The notes beneath the pieces were generated by a model. The model saw only the letters and a list, made by a program, of their open reading frames with translations. It did no database searches and was not told the origin of the DNA. The translations under genes and the position numbers were made by a program. From an uncultured Alphaproteobacteria bacterium (GTDB taxonomy: Bacteria; Pseudomonadota; Alphaproteobacteria; HIMB59; GCA-002718135), in assembly GCA_902635455.1 (NCBI GenBank), contig CACPNW010000001.1, positions 69,214 through 118,000 on the forward strand: 48,787 nucleotides of DNA, given 5' to 3'. Positions 7,722 through 16,693 of this stretch are shown here, piece after piece (position 1 is the stretch's first letter; every line of letters starts with the position of its first letter).

Positions 7722-8576
7722 CTATTTTTTAATTTTACCAAATAATATTACACTTACGCCAAAAACTATAACAGCGCCACCTATATAAGTATTAATATCA
7801 GGCCTATCACCTAGTAAAATAATAGCAGAAATAACACCAGTAACAGGTAACAGTAACATTATTGGCATTATTTTGTTTACTTCGTAATAACCTAAAACAT
7901 GATACCAAGCACTATATCCAACACAATTCATCAAAACAGCTAAGTATAAAACAATAATCCAAGCTTTATAATCAGCTTCTAATAAATTATTAATGACATT
8001 GCCTTCAATAAATTCTGAGCCTAAAATTAATTGAGGACCTGCTAAAATTCCTATCCAAGCTGTTAGTATAATTCCGTTAACTTTTTCGCTAACTTCTTTA
8101 GCTATTACCTGTCCTAACGCCCAAGTAAATGTTCCTGTTAATAGAAGCAGAACTCCAATATATTTTCCTTCTAGACTAGGTGCTCCAGAAAGAATTATTA
8201 AACCAATAAAAGCCACAAATATTCCCAAGAGATTTTTTAATTTTGGTTTTTCTTTCAGATAAAAATATGCAACTAATAGTCCAAAAGGAACTTCAAATTG
8301 AACAAATAAAATCGCAGAAGATGCATCAATTATATTTAAGCCTGAATAAGTTAAAGAATATTGGATTGTACAACCAATTACTGAGACTATAAAAATTTTT
8401 TTTAAATATTTTCTCGGTATAGGGAACCACCAAACAAGTATAAGTCCTGTTAAAGTCCATCTAAGTCCATTTATTAACATAGGTGGAAATTGATCCATTC
8501 CAGCTTTTGTAATGGTAAAACCGATGCCCCATAATATCGGAACTGATAGAGCTAAAAAAATATGCTTTATGGGCAA
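7722..8576 (-). CDS. EamA/DMT-superfamily transporter
   Basis: A 284-residue membrane protein with about ten TM segments and two EamA repeats: the opening LALSVPILWGIGFTITKAGM, the mid-protein FYLKEKPKLKNLLGI, and the end GDRPDINTYIGGAVIVFG. It aligns only loosely with the convergent neighbour, so recent tandem duplication is unlikely. The start appears to be TTG at the right edge, 2 bases beyond the stop of the GFA-family gene, so the two may be coupled. Substrate unknown. Confidence 0.88.
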   Translation of the reverse strand: MPIKHIFLALSVPILWGIGFTITKAGMDQFPPMLINGLRWTLTGLILVWWFPIPRKYLKKIFIVSVIGCTIQYSLTYSGLNIIDASSAILFVQFEVPFGLLVAYFYLKEKPKLKNLLGIFVAFIGLIILSGAPSLEGKYIGVLLLLTGTFTWALGQVIAKEVSEKVNGIILTAWIGILAGPQLILGSEFIEGNVINNLLEADYKAWIIVLYLAVLMNCVGYSAWYHVLGYYEVNKIMPIMLLLPVTGVISAIILLGDRPDINTYIGGAVIVFGVSVILFGKIKK

Positions 8577-8578
8577 AA

Positions 8579-9034
8579 TTAACCCTTCAAACGATCTTCG
8601 TCGTCTTTGAGAGGTTTGTAAGAAGAACTTGTTTCGAATGAATTTTCACAAAAATTGTTTTGAATAAAATTAGCTCTTGATCTTGTAAAAACTTCTTTAG
8701 AAATTTTATATTTATACGTTGGTGGATCAAAAAGACCACCTGGAACACCAATATTATCTTTCCTAACTTCCAATATACAATAAATAATAGTTGCACAATT
8801 ACTGCAAAAATAATTTTTCCATTCTCTTCCACTCTCAGTAATAAATTTGTATGTTTTTAAATTTCCAGTTATAAATTTAAAATCTTTTTTATCAAAATAA
8901 AGTATATTTCCAAAAGGACTGCCTGTTCTAAGTTGGCAATAACGACAATGACAAATAATATTTGCAACTGGTTTTGCATATGTTTCGAATCTACTTTTTC
9001 CACATAAACAACCACCTTTATGAATATTATTCAT
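8579..9034 (-). CDS. GFA/CENP-V-domain zinc protein
   Basis: This 151-residue protein has every cysteine of the GFA fold: GGCLCGKSRF (CxC), CHCRYC (CxCxxC) and CSNC (CxxC), which bind two zincs. The family is named for glutathione-dependent formaldehyde-activating enzyme, but most members have no proven activity. Length matches a single-domain protein. It stands just upstream of an EamA transporter, a loose pairing without clear meaning. Confidence 0.9.
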   Translation of the reverse strand: MNNIHKGGCLCGKSRFETYAKPVANIICHCRYCQLRTGSPFGNILYFDKKDFKFITGNLKTYKFITESGREWKNYFCSNCATIIYCILEVRKDNIGVPGGLFDPPTYKYKISKEVFTRSRANFIQNNFCENSFETSSSYKPLKDDEDRLKG

Positions 9035-9084
9035 AAAGTACTATAATAAATCTTTTTAATATATGCTATGAGCAAATTTTAATT

Positions 9085-9092
9085 AAGGAGGA
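9085..9092 (+). promoter_or_regulatory. Strong Shine-Dalgarno site
   Basis: AAGGAGGA lies three bases before the ATG of the 133-residue membrane protein. Many neighbouring genes lack any clear Shine-Dalgarno site, so this near-perfect one fixes the start and suggests high translation. Confidence 0.75.
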
Positions 9093-9095
9093 TAT

Positions 9096-9497
9096 ATGAT
9101 TGAAACTGCAGGAGGAATGATCCCTTTTATTTGCCACGTATTTTTAATATTGTTTGGTGGTTTTTTTGGAATAAGTTTTGCATTTAACAAAAGTTTTGCA
9201 AAAAACAGTCTAGGATTTGCATCCATTGATGCTATGTATATGGGAAGACCTTTGGGTTTTTTAATGATTGGTATTGTTTTAATGTTAGTAGCAACATTAT
9301 TTCAAGTTGGTAATTTTAATTCAGCAAATGAAATTCTTGGAGCTATGTTTATTTTTACAGTTTTGGCTTTTACATACAATTTATTAACAACTTTAAAAGT
9401 ATTAGAAAGCTTTGATGGTAATGATTGGCCAATTAAGCATGCAATTAGACCTCTAATTCCAATGATTGTTATTTTAATTCGTTTTTTTACATTATAA
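9096..9497 (+). CDS. Small four-TM membrane protein, unknown function
   Basis: This 133-residue protein has four hydrophobic segments at about residues 8-27, 52-70, 80-100 and 115-132. No family is recognised and no catalytic residues stand out. A very strong ribosome binding site and a tight rho-independent terminator directly after the gene mark a single-gene transcription unit that is probably well expressed. Confidence 0.7.
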   Translation: MIETAGGMIPFICHVFLILFGGFFGISFAFNKSFAKNSLGFASIDAMYMGRPLGFLMIGIVLMLVATLFQVGNFNSANEILGAMFIFTVLAFTYNLLTTLKVLESFDGNDWPIKHAIRPLIPMIVILIRFFTL

Positions 9498-9503
9498 ATA
9501 TTT

Positions 9504-9528
9504 AAGCGACAATTTATTGTCGCTTTTA
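9504..9528 (+). terminator. Rho-independent terminator
   Basis: The stem AAGCGACAA / TTGTCGCTT has a short loop (TTTA) and is followed by TTTTATC. It sits 7 bases after the stop of the membrane-protein gene and faces the end of the convergent dehydratase gene. Confidence 0.8.
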
Positions 9529-9529
9529 T

Positions 9530-10504
9530 CTACTTATAAGCAATTTTTTTCCATGATCTGTAATCAATATTTGATCCACACAAAATTAATACAGTATTTT
9601 TATTTTTAAGTTCACTAGTTTTTATTTTTTTTAAAGCAGCTAAACCAGCTGCACATGCTGGTTCTAAAATTAACTTTAAATTTTCAAAAGCAAATCTCAT
9701 ACTAGTTTGTAATTCTTTATCAGTAACATTGATCATTTTATAAATAGTTTGTTTAGCAACTCCAAAAGAATAAGGCATATGCAACGGACTACTTAAACTA
9801 TCAGCTATGCTTTTTAATTTTATATTATTTAATGGCTCACCTTTATTTAAACTTTGAGTCATACCGTTAGCCAATTTTGGTTCGACTCCATAAATTTTTG
9901 CATTTGGGAATTTTTGTTTAATAAATGAACCTGCTCCACTTACTAAACCACCTCCTCCAACAGAAATTATTACATTGTCAATTTTTTTTTTGAATTTAAT
10001 GAATTCTTCGCAAATTTCTAAACCTAATGTTGCACTACCCTGTAATGTATATGGACCATCAAATGGGTGTATAAAATTATAGCCATTACTTTCTGCTATA
10101 CTCACATTTTTAAAGGCATTTTCAGGATTTGTAAAAATTATTTTTGCATTGAAATTTTTACAAGTATCAACACGATATTTATTTGCAGATTTATACAAAA
10201 ATATTTTATTTTTTAATTTAAATAAATTAGATACATATGAAGCTGCGATGGCATGATTTCCAGCACTAACTGCTGTAATACCATTTTTTAATTTTGATTT
10301 ATCCATTGATAAAATATTATTAATAGCGCCTCGAGCTTTAAAAGAGCCACTTTTTTGCAAAAATTCACACTTTAGAAAAATATTAGTTTTAAAATAATCA
10401 TTTAATTGGTTGCTTGCCTCAATTAACGGTGTTTTATAAATGTATGGTCTTATTTTTTTGTATACTTTTAAAATTTTTGTATGCTTTAGTTCATCAGGTA
10501 TCAA
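9530..10504 (-). CDS. Threonine/serine dehydratase-family PLP enzyme
   Basis: This 324-residue fold-type II PLP enzyme has the cofactor lysine in SGSFKARGA (about residue 53), the phosphate-binding loop VGGGGLVSG and a C-terminal LCGSNID motif. It lacks the ACT-like regulatory domain of biosynthetic IlvA, so it resembles catabolic TdcB or serine dehydratase/racemase types that release ammonia from Thr or Ser. The start is TTG, overlapping the previous TGA as TTGA; a stop lies directly upstream in frame, so no longer form is possible. Confidence 0.85.
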   Translation of the reverse strand: MIPDELKHTKILKVYKKIRPYIYKTPLIEASNQLNDYFKTNIFLKCEFLQKSGSFKARGAINNILSMDKSKLKNGITAVSAGNHAIAASYVSNLFKLKNKIFLYKSANKYRVDTCKNFNAKIIFTNPENAFKNVSIAESNGYNFIHPFDGPYTLQGSATLGLEICEEFIKFKKKIDNVIISVGGGGLVSGAGSFIKQKFPNAKIYGVEPKLANGMTQSLNKGEPLNNIKLKSIADSLSSPLHMPYSFGVAKQTIYKMINVTDKELQTSMRFAFENLKLILEPACAAGLAALKKIKTSELKNKNTVLILCGSNIDYRSWKKIAYK

Positions 10505-11238
10505 TTAATACCTCTCATTTTTTTTATTTTATCATAAGCCTGATTAATAGATGCTAACTCTATGTTTGATCTTTTAATAAATTCCTTAGGCAAGCCTTTA
10601 GCTATTAAATTATCTGGATGATGTTCCTTACTTAATTTAATCCATTTTTTTCTAATTATATCATCATTATCATTCCTACTTGCTCCTAATATTTTATAAG
10701 GATCAGCAGATTTATCCTTTAAATTTGTTTGGAAAATTCTTTGGAAATCCTTTTCAGAGAATTTGAATGATTGTGAGATAGACTTTAGCATTTCTACTTC
10801 ACTTAAAGATATTTTGCCATCTGAAGCAGCAATAAAAAATAAATTATTCAATAATTCTTCAAGAATTAATTTATTATCAGAAAATAAACTGCCTATCTGA
10901 TCAGAAACCTTTTTATAGCCATATGTTTCTTTTTTTGCTTCATTAAATAATTTACCAACTTTTCCAATGTCATTTTTTGATATTTTAAATTTTTCCTTAA
11001 ATGCATTTATTTCATCTTTAGTTACCTCACCATCTGATTTAGCTAATTTGGCTGATAAAATAATTACACTAATTGCAAAAATTTGTTGTTTTTGATAATT
11101 AGTAAATTGTGATGATTTAAAGCTTTTACCCTTTCTTTTATCAAAGGCACTTCCTGCCATGACTCCTAAAATTGCACCTAAAGGACCACCTAATGCAAAA
11201 CCTGCTGTACCACCAATAATTTTACCCCATATACTCAT
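10501..11238 (-). CDS. DjlA-like TerB/J-domain co-chaperone
   Basis: This 245-residue protein has a glycine-rich hydrophobic N-terminus (IIGGTAGFALGGPLGAILG), a TerB-like helical domain (about residues 45-165) with paired acidic motifs (LAKSDGEVTKDE and IAASDGKISLSE), and a C-terminal J-domain (about 175-242) with the HPD tripeptide in SKEHHPDN. This is the DjlA layout; J-domains stimulate DnaK. The short N-terminal segment may anchor it in the membrane. It overlaps the EF-hand gene by ATGA and the dehydratase by TTGA. Confidence 0.88.
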   Translation of the reverse strand: MSIWGKIIGGTAGFALGGPLGAILGVMAGSAFDKRKGKSFKSSQFTNYQKQQIFAISVIILSAKLAKSDGEVTKDEINAFKEKFKISKNDIGKVGKLFNEAKKETYGYKKVSDQIGSLFSDNKLILEELLNNLFFIAASDGKISLSEVEMLKSISQSFKFSEKDFQRIFQTNLKDKSADPYKILGASRNDNDDIIRKKWIKLSKEHHPDNLIAKGLPKEFIKRSNIELASINQAYDKIKKMRGIN

Positions 11239-11477
11239 TGAAATAAATTGACAATTTTGTTTAATTCATCCAATTCTTCAGATGAAATTTTATTATCATT
11301 ATTTATGTCTATTAATTCAAAGACTATATTTTTAATTTGTTCTATTTCTTCATGAGAAACATAACCATCATTATTTAAATCTAAAAAATTAAAATAAGTG
11401 TCATGGATGTTTTGAGTATTTTCAGCTTTTAAAGAAAAAGAAATTAATATAAAAAAAATTAACTTGAGCCAAACCAT
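11235..11477 (-). CDS. Exported two-EF-hand protein
   Basis: This 80-residue protein has a signal peptide (hydrophobic residues 4-15, probable cleavage after LKA). Two canonical calcium-binding loops follow: DLNNDGYVSHEE and DINNDNKISSEE. The second has Asn where Gly is usual at position 6. It probably binds calcium in the periplasm. It overlaps the downstream DjlA-like gene by ATGA and the upstream small membrane protein by 19 bases, so the three form an operon. Confidence 0.85.
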   Translation of the reverse strand: MVWLKLIFFILISFSLKAENTQNIHDTYFNFLDLNNDGYVSHEEIEQIKNIVFELIDINNDNKISSEELDELNKIVNLFQ

Positions 11478-11686
11478 CTTATCATTCCTATTATACCAGC
11501 TATTCCATAAAATAACTGAAGAAATAATATACCTTTATGATTAAGATTATAAGACCATAAACCAATCAATATAGCTGATATAAATAATAAACTAAATCCA
11601 AAAAATTCTAGACCAATATTGAAAGATACAAAAAGAGAATAGAGTATAGCTGTGCTAACTCCAGTCCACTCAAGTAATTTGTTCAA
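11459..11686 (-). CDS. Small three-TM membrane protein, unknown function
   Basis: A 75-residue protein with three hydrophobic segments (about residues 7-26, 30-46 and 52-68). The start appears to be TTG; an in-frame stop lies two codons upstream, so this is the longest possible form. It overlaps the EF-hand gene by 19 bases and heads the operon with the DjlA-like co-chaperone. The family is not recognised. Confidence 0.55.
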   Translation of the reverse strand: MNKLLEWTGVSTAILYSLFVSFNIGLEFFGFSLLFISAILIGLWSYNLNHKGILFLQLFYGIAGIIGMIRWFGSS

Positions 11687-11706
11687 TTTTTAGGGAATTT
11701 TTTATA

Positions 11707-11910
11707 TTATACTTTTTTAATATTTATAGCGTTTTCTTTACCTCTGTTTTCACCAATTTCAAATGAAACTGCTTCACCTTCTTGTAATGTTTCAATTCCA
11801 GCTTCTTCTAATGCTGAAATATGGAGAAAAACATCTTTTCCTCCCTGATCATTTTCAATAAATCCATATCCTTTGGTTGGATTAAACCATTTTATTTTAC
11901 CTGTTGGCAT
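11707..11910 (-). CDS. cspA: Cold-shock domain protein (CspA family)
   Basis: A 67-residue single cold-shock domain with the RNP-1 motif GYGFIEND (KGYGFI) and RNP-2 DVFLHIS, preceded by GKIKWFNPTKG. CspA-type proteins bind single-stranded RNA/DNA and act as RNA chaperones. A strong AAGGAG ribosome binding site precedes the ATG, and the region upstream carries a perfect -10 hexamer. Whether it is cold-induced cannot be told from sequence. Confidence 0.95.
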   Translation of the reverse strand: MPTGKIKWFNPTKGYGFIENDQGGKDVFLHISALEEAGIETLQEGEAVSFEIGENRGKENAINIKKV

Positions 11911-11959
11911 ATATTTCTCCTTTTCAAATGTTAATGGGGTTTTAAAATAAAAAATTAAT

Positions 11960-11965
11960 ATTATA
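11960..11965 (-). promoter_or_regulatory. Probable -10 box of cspA
   Basis: Read on the minus strand, GTATAATATT contains a perfect TATAAT about 50 bases before the cspA ATG. No good -35 hexamer is seen at 17 bp. The predicted leader is only about 45 bases, shorter than the long cold-responsive leader of E. coli cspA. Confidence 0.4.
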
Positions 11966-12066
11966 CGTTATTTCTTCTCTTAATTATTTGTAAAACTAAT
12001 TAACTATTAATAAATGAATTGCAAGATATTTATTTACATTTATTTAGTTTATTTTTTAAAAACATC

Positions 12067-13431
12067 GTGAAATACCATAATATCAATATAAAAGAGGACT
12101 CAATTTTTAGACTTTTCATTAAAATTGCTATCCCCTCTTCAATTGGCACAATTTTTCAAAATTTAAATTCAATCGTTGATGCAATATTTGCTGGCCAAAT
12201 GATATCAACAACTGCTCTAGCTGCAATTGGCCAAATTTTTCCAATATATTTTATTATCATAGCTATGGGTGTTGGTTTGAGCATAGGTACAACCTCCTTA
12301 ATTGCCAATAATATTGGAAAAAATAATTTAAAAGATGCGACTAATATATTTGCTCAAGGAATTTTTATATCATTATTATTATCGATTATAATAAGCTTTT
12401 TGGGAATTAATTATAGTGAAATTATAATATCTTCAATTAATTCAGATTTGGAAACATTAATTTATTCATCAAAATATCTGAACATAATATTTTTAGGATC
12501 AGTTTTTATTTTTATTCTTATGATTGTAAATTCATGTCTAAGTGCGCAAGGAGATACAGCAAGCTATAGAAATGTTTTAATATTTAGTTTTTTTTTAAAT
12601 ATAATACTGAATCCTATTTTAATTTCTGGAAAATTATTCAGTATAGAATTATTTACACCTTTAGGAATAAGTGGCATTGCTATAGCAACTATAATATCTC
12701 AGTTTATAGGTGTATTTTATTTAATATACAAACTTCAAAAAACTTTTATTTTTAAAATATTTAAATTAAGCTTATTGAAACCAAAAATTAATTTTATCAA
12801 AAATATTTTAACTCAAGGCATCCCTGCCTCTATTGGCCTAATGATGATTGCTGTAGGTTCTTATATATTGTTATATTTTGTTGCTTTGTTTGGTAATGAA
12901 GCGATTGCTGGATATAGTGCAGCCATAAGATTTGAACAATTATTCTTTTTACCTCTTTTAGGCTTAAACACTGCAATAATTTCCATTGTTGGACAAAACT
13001 TTGGTGCTAAAAATTATAAAAGAATAATCGAAGCTTATGACAAAGGTTTAAAAGTTGGTATAATAATATTAATTTTGCTAGGAATAATAATTTTTATTAT
13101 TTCAGAAATTGCAATAAAATTTTTTACAGACAATAATGAAGTTATAAAATATGGATCTTTATATTTAAAAATTTCTGCTTTCATGTTTCCAGCTTTTCCA
13201 TTTTTCTTTATTGGAAATGCCACCTTCCAAGGATTGAAAAGAGCTATAATTGTAATGTATATGTCAATTTTAAGATTTGTAATAATACCATTAATTTTTT
13301 TGATAATGATATTAAAAATTTTTGAAATAAATTATACTTATATGTTTATATCACTAGCTACTGTTCATTGGATAGTAGGAATAATGTATTATTTTTTTTC
13401 AAAATATAAAATTAATAAAATATTAGAATAA
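12067..13431 (+). CDS. MATE-family efflux transporter
   Basis: About twelve TM segments are arranged as two six-helix MATE repeats. The start of helix 1 reads FRLFIKIAIPSSIGTIFQNL, and FAGQMISTTALAAIGQI plus AIRFEQLFFLPLLGLNTA are typical family stretches. MATE proteins exchange Na+ or H+ for cationic drugs or metabolites. I chose GTG 12067, which places a normal short N-terminus before helix 1; TTG 12019 would add 16 residues. Neither has a clear ribosome binding site. The 3' end abuts convergent pcm with 3 bases between. Confidence 0.88.
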   Translation: MKYHNINIKEDSIFRLFIKIAIPSSIGTIFQNLNSIVDAIFAGQMISTTALAAIGQIFPIYFIIIAMGVGLSIGTTSLIANNIGKNNLKDATNIFAQGIFISLLLSIIISFLGINYSEIIISSINSDLETLIYSSKYLNIIFLGSVFIFILMIVNSCLSAQGDTASYRNVLIFSFFLNIILNPILISGKLFSIELFTPLGISGIAIATIISQFIGVFYLIYKLQKTFIFKIFKLSLLKPKINFIKNILTQGIPASIGLMMIAVGSYILLYFVALFGNEAIAGYSAAIRFEQLFFLPLLGLNTAIISIVGQNFGAKNYKRIIEAYDKGLKVGIIILILLGIIIFIISEIAIKFFTDNNEVIKYGSLYLKISAFMFPAFPFFFIGNATFQGLKRAIIVMYMSILRFVIIPLIFLIMILKIFEINYTYMFISLATVHWIVGIMYYFFSKYKINKILE

Positions 13432-13434
13432 AAT

Positions 13435-14061
13435 TTATTGCACTCCTTTAAGATTTGGAACAAAAACAACATCATCATACACATCTTTGGTTATCTTATT
13501 GTCAATTTTTTTATATTTTACTAAACTTTGTTTATTTTGATTAACTACTGGGCATACTATAATGCCATCATTATCAATATGTTTAAAAAAAATATCGGGT
13601 ATATTTGATGTTGCTGCTGTAAAAATTATTCTATCAAATGGTATTTGTTCTTTCCAACCTAAATTACCATCTGCATATTTTGTTACGATATTTGTTAGTT
13701 TAAGATCCAAAAATATATTTTCTGCTTCTGTTAAAAGTGATTTAATTCTTTCTATCGAATAAACTCTTCTACATAGTAGTGATAAAATTGAAGTTTGATA
13801 ACCACTGCCTGTACCTATTTCTAAAACTTTATGTGTTTTATTAATATCAAGTAATTGAGTCATTTTTGCAACAACAAATGGTTGGCTAATAGTTTGGTTC
13901 TCAGCAATTGGTAAGGCAATATTATCATAAGCTTGGTTTTTAAAATTTATTGGAACAAATTTTTCTCTCGGAATTTTTTCTATAGCAGATAATACTTTAG
14001 AGTCATTAATTCCTAATTCTCTTAATTCTAAAATAAGTCTAATTTTCCTGACATCTAACAC
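13435..14061 (-). CDS. pcm: Protein-L-isoaspartate O-methyltransferase
   Basis: This 208-residue class I SAM methyltransferase has the PCMT hallmarks: PREKFVP, ENQTISQPFVVAKMTQLL, motif I VLEIGTGSGYQT and the later RIIFTAA. It repairs isoaspartyl residues by methylating them with SAM. The start is GTG, directly after the serS stop. In many Alphaproteobacteria surE lies between serS and pcm; here there is no room for it. Confidence 0.93.
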   Translation of the reverse strand: MLDVRKIRLILELRELGINDSKVLSAIEKIPREKFVPINFKNQAYDNIALPIAENQTISQPFVVAKMTQLLDINKTHKVLEIGTGSGYQTSILSLLCRRVYSIERIKSLLTEAENIFLDLKLTNIVTKYADGNLGWKEQIPFDRIIFTAATSNIPDIFFKHIDNDGIIVCPVVNQNKQSLVKYKKIDNKITKDVYDDVVFVPNLKGVQ

Positions 14062-15324
14062 TTACAAAAGAGTAGTTTCGTTGTTAAAATATTTTCTTAA
14101 AACTTCAGGTATAATTATATTGCCATCAGAAGTTTGATAATTCTCAATTATTGCTATCAAAGTTCTGCCAACAGCTAATCCAGAACCATTTAATGTATGA
14201 ACAAATAAATTTTTATCTGATTTTTTATATTTTGTATTCATTCTTCTTGATTGAAAATCACCACAATTAGAGCAACTTGATATTTCTCTATAATTATTTT
14301 CACCTGGTAACCATACTTCAATATCATATGTTTTTTGTGCGGCAAAACCCATATCACCAGTACACAAAGTCATAACACGATAATGTAAATTTAAATCTTT
14401 TAAAATACTTTCAGCACTTTCAAGCATTCTTTCTAATTCTTGATTTGATTGCTCTGGCTCAACTATTGAAACTAACTCTACTTTTGTAAATTGATGCTGT
14501 CTTAACATTCCTCTCGTATCTTTTCCTGCAGCTCCTGCTTCAGATCGAAAACATGGAGTGTAAGAGGTAACTCTCATCGGTAAAGAGTTAATATTTAAAT
14601 TACTTTCTCTTACTAAATTAGTTAAAGGAACTTCTGCAGTAGGAATTAACCAATGATTTTCTCCTGCTGTAAAAAGGTCTTCAGAAAATTTTGGCAACTG
14701 CCCTGTTCCATACAAAGCATCATCTTTTACCAAGTAGGGTAAACTAAATTCACTATATCCATTTTCTGTTGTATGCTTATCTAGCATAAAATTTGATATT
14801 GCTCTTTCAAGTTTAGAAAGTTTGTTTTTTAATACCACAAATCTTGAACCTGAAAGCTTAGCTGCAATTTCAAAATTCATCATATTAATATCCTCGCCTA
14901 TTTGAAAATGCTGCTTAGGTTTAAAATCAAACTGTGGTTTTTGACCCCATTCTCTATATAACTGATTGTCATTTTCTGAAATCCCTATTGGAGTAGTTTC
15001 ATGAGGAATATTCGGTAATCTTGATAATATAGATTTCAATTCATCGTTTTTTAAATTTTCTAATTCTTTTAAAGTGTTAATTTCTAATTTAATTTTTTCT
15101 ACTCTTTTCAAATCATCTGTGCAATCTTTGTTTTTACTTTTAAATTCACCAATCTTTTTTGATAACTCATTTCTTTCAGCTAATAAATTTTGCAATAATG
15201 TTTGTGTATTTCTTTTTTTTAAATCAATTTCCAATATTTTTTTTGAAAGAGGATTTTCGCCTCTTTGTTTCATTGCATTATCAAATTGAATTGGATTTTC
15301 TCTTATAAAATTAATATCATGCAT
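14062..15324 (-). CDS. serS: Seryl-tRNA synthetase
   Basis: 420 residues, normal length. The N-terminal coiled-coil arm (about residues 30-105) that binds the long variable arm of tRNA-Ser is followed by the class II core: motif 2 in CFRSEAGAAGKDTRGMLRQH, the SerS signature near REISSCSNCGDFQSRR, and motif 3 in NGSGLAVGRTLIAI. It charges tRNA-Ser, and also Sec-tRNA where present. The start overlaps tatC by 8 bases. Part of the conserved tat-serS block. Confidence 0.97.
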   Translation of the reverse strand: MHDINFIRENPIQFDNAMKQRGENPLSKKILEIDLKKRNTQTLLQNLLAERNELSKKIGEFKSKNKDCTDDLKRVEKIKLEINTLKELENLKNDELKSILSRLPNIPHETTPIGISENDNQLYREWGQKPQFDFKPKQHFQIGEDINMMNFEIAAKLSGSRFVVLKNKLSKLERAISNFMLDKHTTENGYSEFSLPYLVKDDALYGTGQLPKFSEDLFTAGENHWLIPTAEVPLTNLVRESNLNINSLPMRVTSYTPCFRSEAGAAGKDTRGMLRQHQFTKVELVSIVEPEQSNQELERMLESAESILKDLNLHYRVMTLCTGDMGFAAQKTYDIEVWLPGENNYREISSCSNCGDFQSRRMNTKYKKSDKNLFVHTLNGSGLAVGRTLIAIIENYQTSDGNIIIPEVLRKYFNNETTLL

Positions 15325-16099
15325 CTTCTTTTTCTTTATTTTTTTTCTTATTTCTTTGTATTATTTTAGCTATATAAATTGAAATTTCATATAATATAAT
15401 AATAGGCAAAGCTAAGCTTATTTGGCTAAATGGATCAGGAGGTGTCAAAAAGGCTGCAGATAAGAATGCTATTACAATGGCATATTTTCTGAATTTTTTT
15501 AAGGATTCATGATCAACAATACCTACTTTAGCCATTAAACCTAACACAACTGGTAGCTGAAAAGCCAAACCAAATGCAAAAATAAAACGCATCATTAATG
15601 ATAAGTATTCACCCATTTTTGCTTCTAAACGTATTGGAATTCCAGAAGAATTTAAATTTTGGTACGAAAGAAAAAATTTCCAAGCAATAGGTGAAATAAG
15701 GTAGTAGACCATGGCCCCACCAGCAAAAAATAGTATAGGTGTTGCTATAAGAAATGGTAAAAATGCCCTTTTTTCATTCTTATACAAACCTGGGGCAATA
15801 AATTTCCAAATTTGAATAGAAATTAATGGAAAAGCAAAAAATAATGAAAAGAAAAATGCAATTTTCAATTCTGTAAAAAAAGCTTCTTGTAAAGCGGTAT
15901 ATATAAAACCTTGGCCTTTTTCTAAATCCATAAGATTAATTAATGGATACGCAAGGAATGCAAATAATTGATCAGCAAAATAAAAACAAAATATAAAAAT
16001 TATTACAATATATAAAAAACTCCATAACAATCTTTTTCTAAGTTCTGAAATATGATCAATAAGAGTCATTTCTTGAAATTCTTGATCTTTATTTTTCAT
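15317..16099 (-). CDS. tatC: Sec-independent translocase subunit TatC
   Basis: This 260-residue protein with six TM helices opens with the TatC signature HISELRKRLLWS, and has FAFGLAFQLPVVLGLMAKVG and FLTPPDPFSQISLALP further on. TatC recognises twin-arginine signal peptides and forms the receptor complex with TatB. It follows tatB by 3 bases in the order tatA-tatB-tatC. The C-terminal tail is very basic (NKKKNKEKE). Confidence 0.97.
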   Translation of the reverse strand: MKNKDQEFQEMTLIDHISELRKRLLWSFLYIVIIFIFCFYFADQLFAFLAYPLINLMDLEKGQGFIYTALQEAFFTELKIAFFFSLFFAFPLISIQIWKFIAPGLYKNEKRAFLPFLIATPILFFAGGAMVYYLISPIAWKFFLSYQNLNSSGIPIRLEAKMGEYLSLMMRFIFAFGLAFQLPVVLGLMAKVGIVDHESLKKFRKYAIVIAFLSAAFLTPPDPFSQISLALPIIILYEISIYIAKIIQRNKKKNKEKEDA

Positions 16100-16102
16100 T
16101 AA

Positions 16103-16432
16103 TTAATTATTTTTTGTATTTTTAATATCTGAAATGTCTTTATCGACTAAAGAAGTTGTTTCTTTAATGGTATTGATTTCATTATTTAAATTTTTTTTAA
16201 TATCAAATTCTTTTTTTAAATTTTTGACTTCATTAATAGAATTTTTGAAATCTTTAATTTCAGAATCTTCCGTGATTTCATTTAATGAAGATTTAAATTC
16301 TCTAGATATTTTTTTAATAGATTTTGATAATTTTGCAATCTGACTTAAAAATTTTGGAATGTCTTTTGGTCCTACAACAATAACAACGACTACAGTTATT
16401 AGTAAAATCTCACCCCAACCAAAAGAAAACAT
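16103..16432 (-). CDS. tatB: Sec-independent translocase subunit TatB
   Basis: This 109-residue protein has an N-terminal TM helix with the TatB pattern MFSFGWGEILLI...VVGPKDIPKF, then an amphipathic helix and a long acidic/lysine-rich tail with coiled-coil character. TatB joins TatC in the signal-peptide receptor. It is 5 bases from tatA. Confidence 0.94.
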   Translation of the reverse strand: MFSFGWGEILLITVVVVIVVGPKDIPKFLSQIAKLSKSIKKISREFKSSLNEITEDSEIKDFKNSINEVKNLKKEFDIKKNLNNEINTIKETTSLVDKDISDIKNTKNN

Positions 16433-16437
16433 TAGTT

Positions 16438-16623
16438 TTATTTTTCTGAATCGGGATTATTCTCTATGTTTTTTTCTTCTTGTTTTTCCTCGTCAGTCAT
16501 TCCTCTTTTGAAAGATTTTATACCTTTAGCCATATCTCCCATAAGTTGAGGTATTTTTCCTCTCCCAAACAAAAGAAGAACAATTACAAGTACTATTAAA
16601 AGTTGCCAAATACTAGGTGTCAT
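16438..16623 (-). CDS. tatA: Sec-independent translocase subunit TatA
   Basis: A 61-residue protein with one TM helix, the [23 protein letters not shown] hinge and amphipathic helix that define TatA, and an acidic tail. TatA oligomerises to form the transport pore. I chose the ATG at the right edge because GGAG lies 7 bases before it; an in-frame TTG four codons upstream would give 65 residues but lacks that spacing. Confidence 0.94.
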   Translation of the reverse strand: MTPSIWQLLIVLVIVLLLFGRGKIPQLMGDMAKGIKSFKRGMTDEEKQEEKNIENNPDSEK

Positions 16624-16693
16624 ATAATTCTCCAATTTTTAGACGCTCATAGCCTAAATGCTGGTAAAATAAAATCTTTAATAAAAAAAATTA

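Noticed and set aside
6860-8576. Possible tandem duplication of EamA transporters
   Set aside because: The two genes are convergent and their sequences differ throughout, so they are distinct family members, not a recent duplicate.
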